Below, piece by piece: positions 34,611-43,843 of a DNA stretch of 64,000 nt. Source of the stretch: Sporosarcina sp. P13 (GTDB lineage Bacteria; Bacillota; Bacilli; Bacillales_A; Planococcaceae). The notes below the pieces were generated by a model. That model was not told the DNA's origin. It worked only from the letters and a program-made list of their open reading frames with translations, and did not search any database. Position 1 is the stretch's first letter. Each line of letters starts with the position of its first letter. The stretch lies in contig NZ_PDYM01000009.1 of the NCBI RefSeq assembly GCF_002743055.1, positions 32,339-96,338 on the forward strand, written 5' to 3'. Made by a program: the position numbers and the translations under genes.

Positions 34611-36976
34611 TGGGAAACCCCCTCCTGTAGTTGTGAAGTTTGTTGCTTCATGAATACGATAATTTCAGACGCGATATCGCGGCGTAGACGTTGGAAATGC
34701 TGAGCGAATAACTGTAAGCCTTCCCGCTGATAGATACGCATCGGATCTTCTTGTCCATAAGAACGCAATCCGATTCCTTCTTTTAGACGAGTCATTACTT
34801 CTAAATGCTTGACCCACATCGTGTCTAGGTAGCTCAGCATGACTTGTGGGAGTAGTTGAGTTACTTGTTCATTATCAGTGAATGAGTCGATAAATGCAAA
34901 CAACTCTTCCAAGCTATCGTCGTATTGTTTCATAATATCTTTAGTGCGTTCCAAAGACTTTGGTAGCTCGACAGGAGTTAGCAATAGGGCGTTCATCGTA
35001 CGTTCGATTCGGTCGAAATCCCAGTTGTCCGGAATCTCATTTTCTGGACAACTATCTAGTACAACGAATTCTACTGTTTCTGAAAGCATTGTCTTTAGCT
35101 TGCCGAAAATATCTTTTCCTTCTAGTACGCGATTGCGCAATGAATAGATAACTTCTCGCTGATCATTGATGACGTCATCGAGCTTCAAATTATACTCACG
35201 CATAGAGAAGTGTGCACCTTCAACAATTCGCTGCGTACGTTCCGTCAGTTCATGTACTTCAGAATTCAATACTTTTCCGTTTTCATCAGTACGAACTTTT
35301 GTCAGGAACTTTTCTAGTTCTTCAGGAGAAAAACGAATATACATCTCGTCTTCCAATGAAAGATAGAATTGACTTTCCCCGTGGTCACCTTGTCGACCTG
35401 AACGACCGCGTAATTGATTGTCTATTCGGCGGCTCTCGTGCTTTTCAGTACCTAATACGAATAATCCGCCATTTTCTACCACACCTTCACCGAGCACGAT
35501 ATCGGTTCCGCGACCTGCCATGTTAGTAGCGACAGTAATATGTCCGGGTTGTCCTGCTTGTGAAATTAAGTCTACTTCTTGCTCCACGCTTTTGGCGTTT
35601 AGTAAGTGGAAGTTTAGTCCTTCTTCACGTAGGTGTTTAGCTACTGCTTCAGATTGTAAAATTGATGTTGTTCCTACTAAAACAGGTTGCCCATTTGCGT
35701 GGCGTGCCGCAACTTCTTTCGCTACTGCCTTGTATTTATCTTCAGTCGTTTTGAAGACTAAATCTGTTGCGTCAATACGTGCACGCGGACGGTTCGTTGG
35801 AATTTGAATGACTTCCATATTATACACTTCACGAAATTCCTTATCTTGCGTTTTGGCAGTACCCGTCATACCGCAAAGTTTTGGATACATACGGAAATAG
35901 TTTTGAATTGTAATTTGCGCTTGTGCTTTATTTTCATCTGTAATCGGTACACCTTCTTTAGCTTCGATTGCTTGGTGCAAACCGTCCGATAACGTTCTAC
36001 CTTCCATGATTCGCCCGGTGAACATATCGACAAGCTCGATTTTATCCTCTCGCACGATATAATCGACATCGCGTGTAAAGATCACGAATGCGCGAACAGC
36101 TTGGATTACATAATGGTAAAGTGTTTGGTGTTGAAGATCATATAGGTTATCGATGCCAAATGCTTTCTCCACTTTTTCAATACCTTGTTCTGTAAGGGAA
36201 GTAGCTTTCGTTGCATCGTCAAATTCAAAATCATCACCCTTTTTAAAGCGTTTCGCAAGACGAGCGGATATATGATGTAAATCAGCATCTGCTTGCATCT
36301 TACCAGCGACGATTAACGGTGTTTTTGCTTCATCAATCAAGACGCTGTCTACCTCATCTATAATCGCAAAATGATACGGTCGCTGAACTTTCTGAGAAGG
36401 ATGCTGAACCATATTGTCACGTAAATAGTCAAAACCAAATTCTGTCCCGACACCGTATGTAATGTCTGATTGATAGGCTGCTTGCTTCGCAGGTCCTTGC
36501 ATCATCGGTACATTCAATCCGACAGTCAAACCAAGAAAACGGTGAATTTGCCCAATTTGTTCATAGTCACGCTTTGCTAAGTAATCATTGACTGTAATAA
36601 CGTGTACACCTTTACCTTCTAGTGCTCGTACATAAGAGGGGAGGGACGCAACGAGAGTTTTCCCTTCGCCAGTAGGCATTTCTGAAATATTACCTTCCGT
36701 TAATACGGCGCCACCGATTAACTGCACATCGAAATGGCGCATACCAAGAACCCGCTTAGAAGCTTCTCGCACAACCGCGAAAGCATCTGGCAAGATATTC
36801 TCGACCGTTGCGCCGTTTTGTAATTGTTCTTTGAATTGCTCGGTCATTCCCGACAAATCATCATCCGACATGGCGATATATGTAGGCTCTAGTGAATTAA
36901 TCCGCTCTACGATTTTACGATATTTACGTAGCTGACGTTCACTAGTCCCAGTTTTACGCTTAAAAAAATTCAACAT
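34607..36976 (-). CDS. secA2: accessory preprotein translocase ATPase SecA2
   Basis: 789 residues, a SecA-type DEAD motor. Walker A is in MPTGEGKTL (about 102-110), the DEVD box in AIIDEVDSVLIDEA, the preprotein cross-linking domain in between, and the second motor half with TNMAGRGTDI and QLRGRSGRQGD. The C-terminus stops at SQLQEGVSQ without the Cys-rich zinc tail of housekeeping SecA, and the protein is shorter than SecA1 (about 840), as expected for SecA2. It probably drives export of a subset of surface proteins; SlaP downstream and the SLH genes in this window suggest S-layer-type cargo. ATG 36976 follows AAAAGGAGCGTC. Confidence 0.92.
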   Translation of the reverse strand: MLNFFKRKTGTSERQLRKYRKIVERINSLEPTYIAMSDDDLSGMTEQFKEQLQNGATVENILPDAFAVVREASKRVLGMRHFDVQLIGGAVLTEGNISEMPTGEGKTLVASLPSYVRALEGKGVHVITVNDYLAKRDYEQIGQIHRFLGLTVGLNVPMMQGPAKQAAYQSDITYGVGTEFGFDYLRDNMVQHPSQKVQRPYHFAIIDEVDSVLIDEAKTPLIVAGKMQADADLHHISARLAKRFKKGDDFEFDDATKATSLTEQGIEKVEKAFGIDNLYDLQHQTLYHYVIQAVRAFVIFTRDVDYIVREDKIELVDMFTGRIMEGRTLSDGLHQAIEAKEGVPITDENKAQAQITIQNYFRMYPKLCGMTGTAKTQDKEFREVYNMEVIQIPTNRPRARIDATDLVFKTTEDKYKAVAKEVAARHANGQPVLVGTTSILQSEAVAKHLREEGLNFHLLNAKSVEQEVDLISQAGQPGHITVATNMAGRGTDIVLGEGVVENGGLFVLGTEKHESRRIDNQLRGRSGRQGDHGESQFYLSLEDEMYIRFSPEELEKFLTKVRTDENGKVLNSEVHELTERTQRIVEGAHFSMREYNLKLDDVINDQREVIYSLRNRVLEGKDIFGKLKTMLSETVEFVVLDSCPENEIPDNWDFDRIERTMNALLLTPVELPKSLERTKDIMKQYDDSLEELFAFIDSFTDNEQVTQLLPQVMLSYLDTMWVKHLEVMTRLKEGIGLRSYGQEDPMRIYQREGLQLFAQHFQRLRRDIASEIIVFMKQQTSQLQEGVSQ

Positions 36977-37217
36977 AAATTAGACGCTCCTTTTAAATCT
37001 CTAACTCAATGAGAGATTCCTATCCATTTTACCAAAAAGCCTTATAAAAGACTATCCATAGAATAAAGCTTGTACATACCATCAAGTGAAACTAAAAGTT
37101 GTGGAGCATTTGATTCGTTAAAAAGTAGAAATCATAGAAGTGTCATAGTTTATGCACATTCAATTAAGGGGATGTAAAGAGTGAGTGTCCTTAATGATGA
37201 AATCTAGTATCATCCGT

Positions 37218-37226
37218 GTTATAATG
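37218..37226 (+). promoter_or_regulatory. extended -10 promoter for tagO
   Basis: TGT followed by TATAAT (37221-37226), 40 bases before the tagO ATG. Confidence 0.45.
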
Positions 37227-37266
37227 GAAAGCAATATGAACTTATTGCTAATTGGGGAGGAAAGAC

Positions 37267-38310
37267 ATGTTATTCATCGCAATGTCTGTAGCTTTTATCG
37301 CTGCTATCATACTAACACCGCTTGTCATCAAGCTCGCTTATCGGATCGGTGCGGTTGACCGTCCCAATTATCGAAAAGTACATGCGAGAATTATGCCTAG
37401 AATCGGCGGACTAGCAATTTTTGGTGCGTTTATTATTGGATATGCTATTTTATTGCCTAAAGACGAGCACGCAGTTGGTATTTTGGTCGGTGCGGCATTA
37501 ATCGTTTTGATTGGCTTTTTAGATGATATGTTAGAAATTACAGCGAAAGCAAAATTATCGGGTCAATTAGTAGCGGCTTTAGTCGTTGTGTTATGGGGCG
37601 GTTTACAAATTGAGTTTATCAATTTGCCGTTTATCGGACAATTAGACTTTGGTTATTTAAGTATTCCTATCACAATTATCTGGATCATAGGTATTACAAA
37701 TGCCATTAACTTGATCGACGGATTAGATGGTTTAGCGGCAGGGGTTTCCACAATTGCGTTGATTGCTATTACAGTAATGGCGGCGCTCATGGGTGATTTC
37801 TTTGTTGCAGCTACAGCGTCTATATTAGCGGCGAGTTCGCTCGGATTCTTAATCTTCAACTTTCATCCGGCGAAAATTTTTATGGGCGATACCGGATCAC
37901 TGTTCCTTGGGTTCATGATTTCCGTTCTAGCATTGCTTGGTTTTAAGAACGTCGCAGTTGTATCATTAGTTATTCCAATTATTATGTTAGGTGTACCGAT
38001 TTCTGATACATTCTTTGCAATTGTTAGGCGTGTACGAATGAAGCAGTCCATAACAGCGGCTGATAAGTCACATTTACATCATTGTTTACTACGTGTAGGT
38101 TTTTCGCATAGACAAGCTGTATTAACGATTTACGGAATCGCAATTTTGTTTGGTGCAGCAGCGGTTCTATTCTCTCAAGCGACGGTTTGGGGAGCATTGC
38201 TACTCATTTTCGTTATGCTTATTGTCATCGAGCTGTTTGTCGAACTTATTGGTTTGGCAGGCGCAAATTATCGTCCGTTATTGAATTTAGTTCGAATGAT
38301 TGGAAAATAA
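37267..38310 (+). CDS. tagO: undecaprenyl-phosphate GlcNAc-1-phosphate transferase (TagO/WecA family)
   Basis: Starts wall polymer synthesis by moving GlcNAc-1-P from UDP-GlcNAc to undecaprenyl phosphate at the inner face of the membrane. 347 residues, about 10-11 helices. Family motifs: GGLAIF near residue 47, DDMLEI (Asp pair), NAINLIDGLDGLAAG, FHPAKIFMGDTGSLFLGF and the terminal HLHHCLL. ATG 37267 lies 5 bases after GGGGAGGAAA; the TTG at 37252 lies before that site. Here it may feed teichoic acid and the SLH-binding secondary polymer. It is convergent with the LCP gene that attaches such polymers. Confidence 0.93.
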   Translation: MLFIAMSVAFIAAIILTPLVIKLAYRIGAVDRPNYRKVHARIMPRIGGLAIFGAFIIGYAILLPKDEHAVGILVGAALIVLIGFLDDMLEITAKAKLSGQLVAALVVVLWGGLQIEFINLPFIGQLDFGYLSIPITIIWIIGITNAINLIDGLDGLAAGVSTIALIAITVMAALMGDFFVAATASILAASSLGFLIFNFHPAKIFMGDTGSLFLGFMISVLALLGFKNVAVVSLVIPIIMLGVPISDTFFAIVRRVRMKQSITAADKSHLHHCLLRVGFSHRQAVLTIYGIAILFGAAAVLFSQATVWGALLLIFVMLIVIELFVELIGLAGANYRPLLNLVRMIGK

Positions 38311-38316
38311 CTATAT

Positions 38317-38354
38317 AAAGCTCTTATCTGCCATATGCGGATAAGAGCTTTTTG
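38317..38354 (+). terminator. terminator after tagO
   Basis: A perfect 12-bp stem AAAGCTCTTATC (38317-38328) with GATAAGAGCTTT (38340-38351), then T residues. Confidence 0.88.
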
Positions 38355-38379
38355 ATTATAGATAAATGGGACTTAAACA

Positions 38380-38750
38380 GCGGTTTGGGATTGAATGCAA
38401 AGATGTGCTTCCAACGCTACGCTTATGTGCGCAAAAGCCGTTCTACGTTACGGATCTCGCTACAGAGGGGGACGCGTTCCGGAGGGCGCTACTTGAGCCT
38501 CCTCGTCCGCTAACGCTACTTGCGGGGTCTCAAGGTTCGCGCTGATCCTCCCGGAGTCGCCCCCTCTTTCGCTCCAATCCTACTGACAGACTATAGGTAC
38601 TCTTAGAGTTCATTGTAGTTATCAAGCGACTTAGTGTCTGTTCTCTATTATTTTAAGTTCAAATGAAAAACCTCATTATAAATCTGAACATTCCACTTAC
38701 TAACTTCAGGAAAAGACACCAGTGAAACGCAGCGTAAAGGTATTCTATCT
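38380..38750. repeat. R1 composite repeat, copy 4, right half lost
   Basis: B module on the minus strand with box GGCGACTCCGGGAGGATCAGC at 38541-38561, preceded by an extra hairpin (38401-38462), followed by the linker with TTTTAAGTTCAAATGAAAAA (38651-38670). The expected A module near 38740 is reduced to about 30 bases (ACACCAGTGAAACGCAGCG). It lies between convergent tagO and the LCP gene. Confidence 0.82.
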
Positions 38751-38782
38751 ACTCACCCAAATTACTTTGCCGATAAAAGAAA

Positions 38783-38818
38783 AGAGCTCTTATCCACAAA
38801 AAAACGGATAAGAGCTCT
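38783..38818 (-). terminator. terminator after the LCP gene
   Basis: A perfect 13-bp stem AGAGCTCTTATCC (38783-38795) with GGATAAGAGCTCT (38806-38818). The stem sequence is almost that of the tagO terminator 450 bases away. Confidence 0.82.
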
Positions 38819-38826
38819 AAGTAAGT

Positions 38827-39858
38827 TTATTGATGGGCTAATTCGGATGCGGTTTGAGTTGTGTTTAATTCGGTTAAAGAAGAGGAGTCGGGGATCAATC
38901 CGAGATGTGACTTTAGGATTTGTCTTGTCTCTTCCAAGTTCCGTTCATCCAGTTTGTAATAGTAAATACCTGTCGACATATCATCATAGCCACTAAGTGT
39001 TAGTGTATCTACTTCAGGCATACCGGTTTTGACATACTCTATGAAAGAAAGCATTTGTTTGGAGGTCATGTCCGTCTTCATATTCTCACCAAGCGCATTG
39101 ATTACATCGCTGTATTTAGTAAGGGACTTGATTGACGTAGCTTCCTTAATCATCGCCTGGAGAATCATTTGCTGACGTTTGCCACGCTCGATGTCGCTGT
39201 CAAGTTTACGTGTTCTTGCTAAAGCTAGTGTATGACGCCCGTCTAATCGTTGAAGACCTGGCATTAAGTGTATCGCATTGTTATCATTTTCATCTTTTTC
39301 GATGCGCTCATAGGGGACTTCAACTTCCACTCCGCCAAGTGCATCAACAACGTCGATAAATGCATTGAAGTTCATCTTAATATAATAGTTGATTGGAATA
39401 TCGAATAAACTTTCTACTGTATCAATCGAAGCAGCAGTTCCACCGAAAGCGTGCGCATGTGCAATTTTATCTCTATAATTTACTCTTGGAATGTAGACAT
39501 AAGAATCGCGGGGAATACTGACTAGTTTTACGCTCTTAGCTTTCGGGTTCAATGTGGCTACAATCAATGCATCGGATCTACCATGGCCTTCCATTTGGTG
39601 GCGTGCTTCACTTTCGTCAACACCAACTAACAGAATGGATATTTTGTCCTTTGCTGGCTCCACATGCAGTTCTTGTGGTTCTTTTTGAGCGAGAGGCGCG
39701 TACGAACGGTCTAATACTGCCACGGTTTGATTGTGTAGTTTAAATAGATAGGCTGTGGCGCCTATTGCTGCTATTAGAAAGGTGAATGCAGATATTTTCA
39801 AGAAGCGCTTAGTTTTTGCCCAAGATGCCTTCTTCTTTTTATATTCTTCTCTTTTCAT
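38827..39858 (-). CDS. LytR-CpsA-Psr family wall polymer ligase
   Basis: 343 residues. Short cytoplasmic basic head (REEYKKKKASWAKTKR), one membrane helix (about 20-41), then an extracellular LCP domain (about 78-260). The LCP domain shows ILLVGVDE, GRSDALIVATLNP, SIPRDSYVYIP with the conserved Arg, YRDKIAHAHAFGG, and a late LARTRKLDSDIERGKRQQ. These enzymes transfer undecaprenyl-pyrophosphate-linked polymers to peptidoglycan. ATG 39858 follows TTGGAGGTATAAA. The exact paralog (TagT, TagU or TagV-like) cannot be set. The TagO gene is convergent on the far side of an R1 repeat. Confidence 0.9.
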   Translation of the reverse strand: MKREEYKKKKASWAKTKRFLKISAFTFLIAAIGATAYLFKLHNQTVAVLDRSYAPLAQKEPQELHVEPAKDKISILLVGVDESEARHQMEGHGRSDALIVATLNPKAKSVKLVSIPRDSYVYIPRVNYRDKIAHAHAFGGTAASIDTVESLFDIPINYYIKMNFNAFIDVVDALGGVEVEVPYERIEKDENDNNAIHLMPGLQRLDGRHTLALARTRKLDSDIERGKRQQMILQAMIKEATSIKSLTKYSDVINALGENMKTDMTSKQMLSFIEYVKTGMPEVDTLTLSGYDDMSTGIYYYKLDERNLEETRQILKSHLGLIPDSSSLTELNTTQTASELAHQ

Positions 39859-40047
39859 TTTATACCTCCAAGGTGTACGGCACGAAAAGCCGCCAATGGC
39901 GAGTCAAGCAAAAGTAAGCCGTGACTTGCCAAAATAGGAAGGTGTTCCTACTTCTTCCGTTACACGTTTAATTGAAAAAATAGCGTATCAATAGTAAGTT
40001 GCACCTTTATCTATTATAACTGTTTTTCGAACTGACGTATAGTTATA

Positions 40048-40680
40048 TCAAATGGCAAACTCTAGAAACTCATGACATACTTGCGTAACAATAACTTGCC
40101 CGTTAGTAAGTTCCATAATCCATTCAGTAAAAGTTATGTCATCTTCCACAGGAACATATAAAAACAGTTCGACGTCCTCCTCATAGACAATTTCTTTTAA
40201 TGGGTAAACAGATTGTCGTACTTCATTTTCAACTTTACCGAGCCATGTATAATCAATGGTGACTTTTGTCAATGCATGCAATTTTCTTTCTACAACACCT
40301 GTTGCTGCAATTCCTTCTGAAGCAGCTTTACCATAGGCGCGAATCAATCCACCACCGCCAAGTTTAATGCCACCGAAGTAACGTGTAACGACGATGACAG
40401 TGTCCTTTAACTGTTGCTTTTTCAGGACCTCCAATATGGGAACGCCAGCTGTGCCTGAAGGTTCCCCGTCGTCATTGGCTTTTTGAATCTGGTCGTGTTC
40501 ACCAATTATATAAGCAGAGCAATTATGTGTCGCTGTATGATGATCTTTTTTAATTTCTTGAATGAAGTCCATCGCATCTTGTTCTGTCTCAACTCGTTTA
40601 ACAAATGAAAGAAAACGGGATTTTTGAATCACGAATTCACTTTCGCCATAAATTTGTACTGTTTTATAATTTGCTCGCAT
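40048..40680 (-). CDS. yvyE: YvyE/IMPACT (UPF0029) family protein
   Basis: 210 residues, cytoplasmic. N-terminal IMPACT domain with NDDGEPSGTAGVPILEVL (about 68-85) and VTRYFGGIKLGGGGLIRAYG (about 98-117), and a C-terminal ferredoxin-like DUF1949 half. The bacterial YigZ/YvyE group has no firmly known role; eukaryotic IMPACT affects translation control. ATG 40680 follows GTAGGGGGTTCG. It is divergent from degS, the same neighbour as in Bacillus subtilis, which supports the name. Confidence 0.9.
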   Translation of the reverse strand: MRANYKTVQIYGESEFVIQKSRFLSFVKRVETEQDAMDFIQEIKKDHHTATHNCSAYIIGEHDQIQKANDDGEPSGTAGVPILEVLKKQQLKDTVIVVTRYFGGIKLGGGGLIRAYGKAASEGIAATGVVERKLHALTKVTIDYTWLGKVENEVRQSVYPLKEIVYEEDVELFLYVPVEDDITFTEWIMELTNGQVIVTQVCHEFLEFAI

Positions 40681-40830
40681 TTGTCGAACCCCCTACATTT
40701 GTAATATACTTATAATACTTTTACATCATTGTGATGATATACTGTTAGTAGAAGTGTATAAGTAATTAGGCTAAACTGCAATGCTGCTCACTTCGCATAT
40801 TTTACATAGACAGGTGCGGGAGGGAGTAAT

Positions 40831-41979
40831 TTGAACGAGAAGGCGATAGACATCCAACAAATGGAAAATATCTTTAGCGATATGGTAAATGTGATGGATC
40901 GGTCGAAAACTGACATATTTTTAATTAGTGAACAAAGCCGCCAAAGTTTTGAAGAAATGCAAAAAGAGTTAGTGGAAGTGAAAGAAAGCATTTCGCATGT
41001 CATAACGGAAGGCGACTATTTAGAAGATATGTCACGCCACTCTAGAAAACGCTTGGCAAACGTGTCGAAGGATTTCATAAATTACAGCGAAGATGAAGTG
41101 AAGCGGGCTTATAGTGTTGCAAATGATTTGCTTGTACGCGTCTCGATCAATAAAATGGAAGAAAAGCAGTTGCGGGAGAGACGAGATGAACTGGAACGCC
41201 GGCTTGCGATGCTACTCTCGACAATTGAAAGAGCTGATCAACTTGTTAATCAAGTAACTACTGTGATTACTTACTTAACATCGGATTTGAAAAATGTAAG
41301 TGCAGCTCTTGAAACGGCTCGTCATAAACAAGACTTTGCTATTCAAATTATTCAAGCTCAAGAAGAAGAGCGAAAGCGACTGTCACGTGATATTCACGAT
41401 GGACCCGCACAAATGTTAGCGAATGTGTTGTTGCGTTCTGGCTTGATTGAGAAGATATTTGTACAACATAGCCCGGACAAAGCCTTACAGGAACTGTCTT
41501 ATCTAAAAGAGATGGTAAGGGGAGCATTATCGGAAGTGCGACGTATTATTTATGATCTTCGTCCGATGGCTTTAGATGATTTAGGGCTTGTTCCGACATT
41601 ACGGAAGTATTTATCAACCATTAGTGAATATAAGGCACCGCTAACCATCCATTTTCATAGCAATGGAGCTGAAAGAAGATTCAATTCCAATTTTGAAGTG
41701 GGGATTTTTCGACTTATACAGGAATCTGTGAATAACTCTATCAAACATGCGAAAACAGATGAAATCTGGGTGAAAATTGAGTGGTTGCGCGATACTGTAA
41801 ATATACTCGTTAAAGACAAAGGCTGCGGTTTTGATACAAAAGAAGTAAAAGAAAAATCATTTGGTTTGATTGGGATGCAGGAGCGTGTGGATTTATTAAA
41901 AGGAGACATGAATGTAATTTCGAAAATTGGAGAAGGCACATCGCTTCTTTTACGAATACCGCTAGATGAAGAACTGTAA
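40831..41979 (+). CDS. degS: sensor histidine kinase DegS
   Basis: 382 residues, cytoplasmic, no membrane segment. An N-terminal coiled-coil sensor region (about 1-180) is followed by a HisKA_3 dimerisation domain with the phosphorylated His in SRDIHDGPAQML (near 189) and a HATPase_c domain (about 280-380) with GCGFD and GLIGMQERV. It phosphorylates DegU. TTG 40831 is the start: GGGAGGGAG lies 7 bases upstream. Separated from degU by 28 bases. Length and order match Bacillus DegS. Confidence 0.95.
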   Translation: MNEKAIDIQQMENIFSDMVNVMDRSKTDIFLISEQSRQSFEEMQKELVEVKESISHVITEGDYLEDMSRHSRKRLANVSKDFINYSEDEVKRAYSVANDLLVRVSINKMEEKQLRERRDELERRLAMLLSTIERADQLVNQVTTVITYLTSDLKNVSAALETARHKQDFAIQIIQAQEEERKRLSRDIHDGPAQMLANVLLRSGLIEKIFVQHSPDKALQELSYLKEMVRGALSEVRRIIYDLRPMALDDLGLVPTLRKYLSTISEYKAPLTIHFHSNGAERRFNSNFEVGIFRLIQESVNNSIKHAKTDEIWVKIEWLRDTVNILVKDKGCGFDTKEVKEKSFGLIGMQERVDLLKGDMNVISKIGEGTSLLLRIPLDEEL

Positions 41980-42007
41980 GTGACGTATACATTGGGAGGA
42001 ATAGAAT

Positions 42008-42688
42008 ATGGTAACAACAAAAATTTTAATCGTAGATGATCATCAGTTATTCCGAGAAGGTGTAAAACGAATTTTGGATTTTGAAGATTCGTTTAACGTA
42101 GTAGCTGAAGGTGACGATGGAAGTGAAGTACTTGAAGTGTATCGTCAGTGCGAGCCGGACGTCGTTCTTATGGATATTAATATGCCGCGTATGAATGGTA
42201 TCGATGCTACAGAGCAGTTAGTGAATGAATACCCAGATGCAAAAGTGATCATGCTCTCTATTCATGATGACGAATCTTATGTGACACATGCGTTGAAGAC
42301 AGGTGCACTTGGTTATATGTTGAAAGAGATGGATGCTGATGCAATTGTACAAGCTATTAAAGTAGTAGCAAATGGTGGGTCGTATTTGCACCCGAAAGTG
42401 ACGCATAACCTCGTATCTGAATTCCGTCGTTTGAGTGAAAGAGAACATAAAGGATCATTCCAACAAAACGATATCCGTCGTCCACTTCATTTATTGACGA
42501 AGCGTGAATGTGAAGTATTACAGTTATTGACAGATGGCCAGAGTAACCGAACAATCGGTGAAACGCTATTCATTTCAGAAAAGACCGTGAAAAACCACGT
42601 CTCTAGTATACTACAGAAGATGAATGTGAATGACCGCACACAAGCAGTCGTTACAGCAATCAAAAATGGTTGGGTAGAAGTTAAATAA
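42008..42688 (+). CDS. degU: response regulator DegU
   Basis: 226 residues: receiver domain (about 1-120) with DDH near the N-terminus, the phospho-acceptor Asp in [14 protein letters not shown] (near 56), then a LuxR/NarL-type helix-turn-helix (about 160-222: [32 protein letters not shown]). In Bacillus it controls exoenzymes, motility, biofilm and comK. ATG 42008 follows GGGAGGAATAG. Immediate downstream terminator; the following lipoprotein gene lies just past it. Confidence 0.96.
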   Translation: MVTTKILIVDDHQLFREGVKRILDFEDSFNVVAEGDDGSEVLEVYRQCEPDVVLMDINMPRMNGIDATEQLVNEYPDAKVIMLSIHDDESYVTHALKTGALGYMLKEMDADAIVQAIKVVANGGSYLHPKVTHNLVSEFRRLSEREHKGSFQQNDIRRPLHLLTKRECEVLQLLTDGQSNRTIGETLFISEKTVKNHVSSILQKMNVNDRTQAVVTAIKNGWVEVK

Positions 42689-42697
42689 AACAAAATG

Positions 42698-42728
42698 AAA
42701 AGGTCTTTTAAAATTGAAAGGCCTTTTT
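42698..42728 (+). terminator. terminator after degU
   Basis: AAAAGGTCTTT with AAAGGCCTTTT, one T-G pair, 8-base loop, then T run. The T run ends 20 bases before the next start, so read-through may matter. Confidence 0.8.
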
Positions 42729-42747
42729 CTCTATGTGGGAGGAAATT

Positions 42748-43323
42748 ATGAAAAAGAAATTAGCAGCCGCATCAATTGCTTTGGCTTTAGTTTTAGGTGC
42801 ATGTAATAATTCAGAAGATACAAATCCAAATGATGTCGATAACGGAGAAGCAACTCCTGGAAATGGAGTAATTGATCATGGTGTGGATGACAATAAAGTA
42901 GGGTTCAGTATGTCGGGCGATCAAGTCGAAGAAGCAGCAGGTGTTCCGGGTGAAGAACGCGAGGCTATACTAGCGACATTTAATAAATATATTGAGACGT
43001 TTAACAATCAGGACATCGACGGTTATCTCGCGACATTATCCAACGAAAAATACGATCTCGAAGAAGAACGTGTAGTTTTAGAAGATATATTCAAATCGGC
43101 ATCTGTAAAACGTGAGGCTGATAATGAAACCATTGTGAAATATAATGAAAAAGAAGCACAATTATTCACTACAATAAAAACGACATTTACTGACCTGAAA
43201 AGCGGCGTAGAGAATGCACCAGAAGGACGTCAAGTGACTGTCTTTAGTAAAGAAGGCGGTCAATGGAAAGTCTTTTCTATTTACTTTATCGGTGACGAAT
43301 CGGGAAACGAACCTAAAAACTAA
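42748..43323 (+). CDS. lipoprotein with an NTF2-like domain
   Basis: 191 residues from ATG 42748 (GGGAGG 7 bases upstream). Lipobox LVLGAC puts the lipid Cys at about residue 19. A low-complexity Asn/Asp-rich spacer follows, then a domain (about 70-185) with AILATFNKYIETFNNQDIDGY and a terminal strand QWKVFSIYFI, the pattern of NTF2/SnoaL-like folds. Function unknown. Lying 60 bases after degU it might be partly co-transcribed; the family is often found as a secreted or surface sensor, but no role is shown here. Confidence 0.75.
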   Translation: MKKKLAAASIALALVLGACNNSEDTNPNDVDNGEATPGNGVIDHGVDDNKVGFSMSGDQVEEAAGVPGEEREAILATFNKYIETFNNQDIDGYLATLSNEKYDLEEERVVLEDIFKSASVKREADNETIVKYNEKEAQLFTTIKTTFTDLKSGVENAPEGRQVTVFSKEGGQWKVFSIYFIGDESGNEPKN

Positions 43324-43326
43324 TGA

Positions 43327-43356
43327 AAGTTCCAGCAAATACGCTGGAGCTTTTTT
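43327..43356 (+). terminator. terminator after the lipoprotein gene
   Basis: AAGTTCCAGC (43327-43336) with GCTGGAGCTT (43343-43352), one T-G pair, then T run. Confidence 0.85.
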
Positions 43357-43465
43357 ATGTAGAAAAATGAAAAAAGTTTACCATACTACAGATGCTTGCA
43401 TTTTTAACTATATAGAATTATAATTTGTGTAAGAACACTTGTTCCTACCCGAGGAGGTGACCTAC

Positions 43466-43843
43466 ATGCCTTTCCTTCCCAATGAGGCATTACCCTATAT
43501 GGAGAACTATATATACTTACCAATGCTACTAACCATTCTAGAACGAGACCGAAGTATTCTACAGCAAGTTCCATTGAAACTAAAAAGTCCATACTTTCAT
43601 TTATTGGATGAAACGATGGATGCCGTAACGATTGATCTACAAAAAACAGCGAACTATTTACGGCAACGTAATATGAAAGTGGTTCGTCAAGCGACAGACG
43701 AATTATTTACGGAGTATCTATTCTTGCACAATGGCTATGAAGAGACACGCCGCTATTTGAATGTACGTTTACGTAATCGTACCGAAGAGCTGTTAAATCA
43801 ATATCTTAGGAAATTGGAGCGTCAGAATTTTTACGATCCATAA
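43466..43843 (+). CDS. YhjD-like uncharacterised protein
   Basis: 125 residues from ATG 43466, preceded by GAGGAGGTGA. Helical throughout, with LPMLLTILERDRSIL and LDETMDAVTIDLQKTANYL and a basic C-terminal helix (RRYLNVRLRNRTEELLNQYLRKLE). It resembles the uncharacterised Bacillus YhjD group; I know no function. Its last 38 bases overlap the 3' end of convergent comK, so one transcript is antisense to the end of the other. Confidence 0.65.
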   Translation: MPFLPNEALPYMENYIYLPMLLTILERDRSILQQVPLKLKSPYFHLLDETMDAVTIDLQKTANYLRQRNMKVVRQATDELFTEYLFLHNGYEETRRYLNVRLRNRTEELLNQYLRKLERQNFYDP

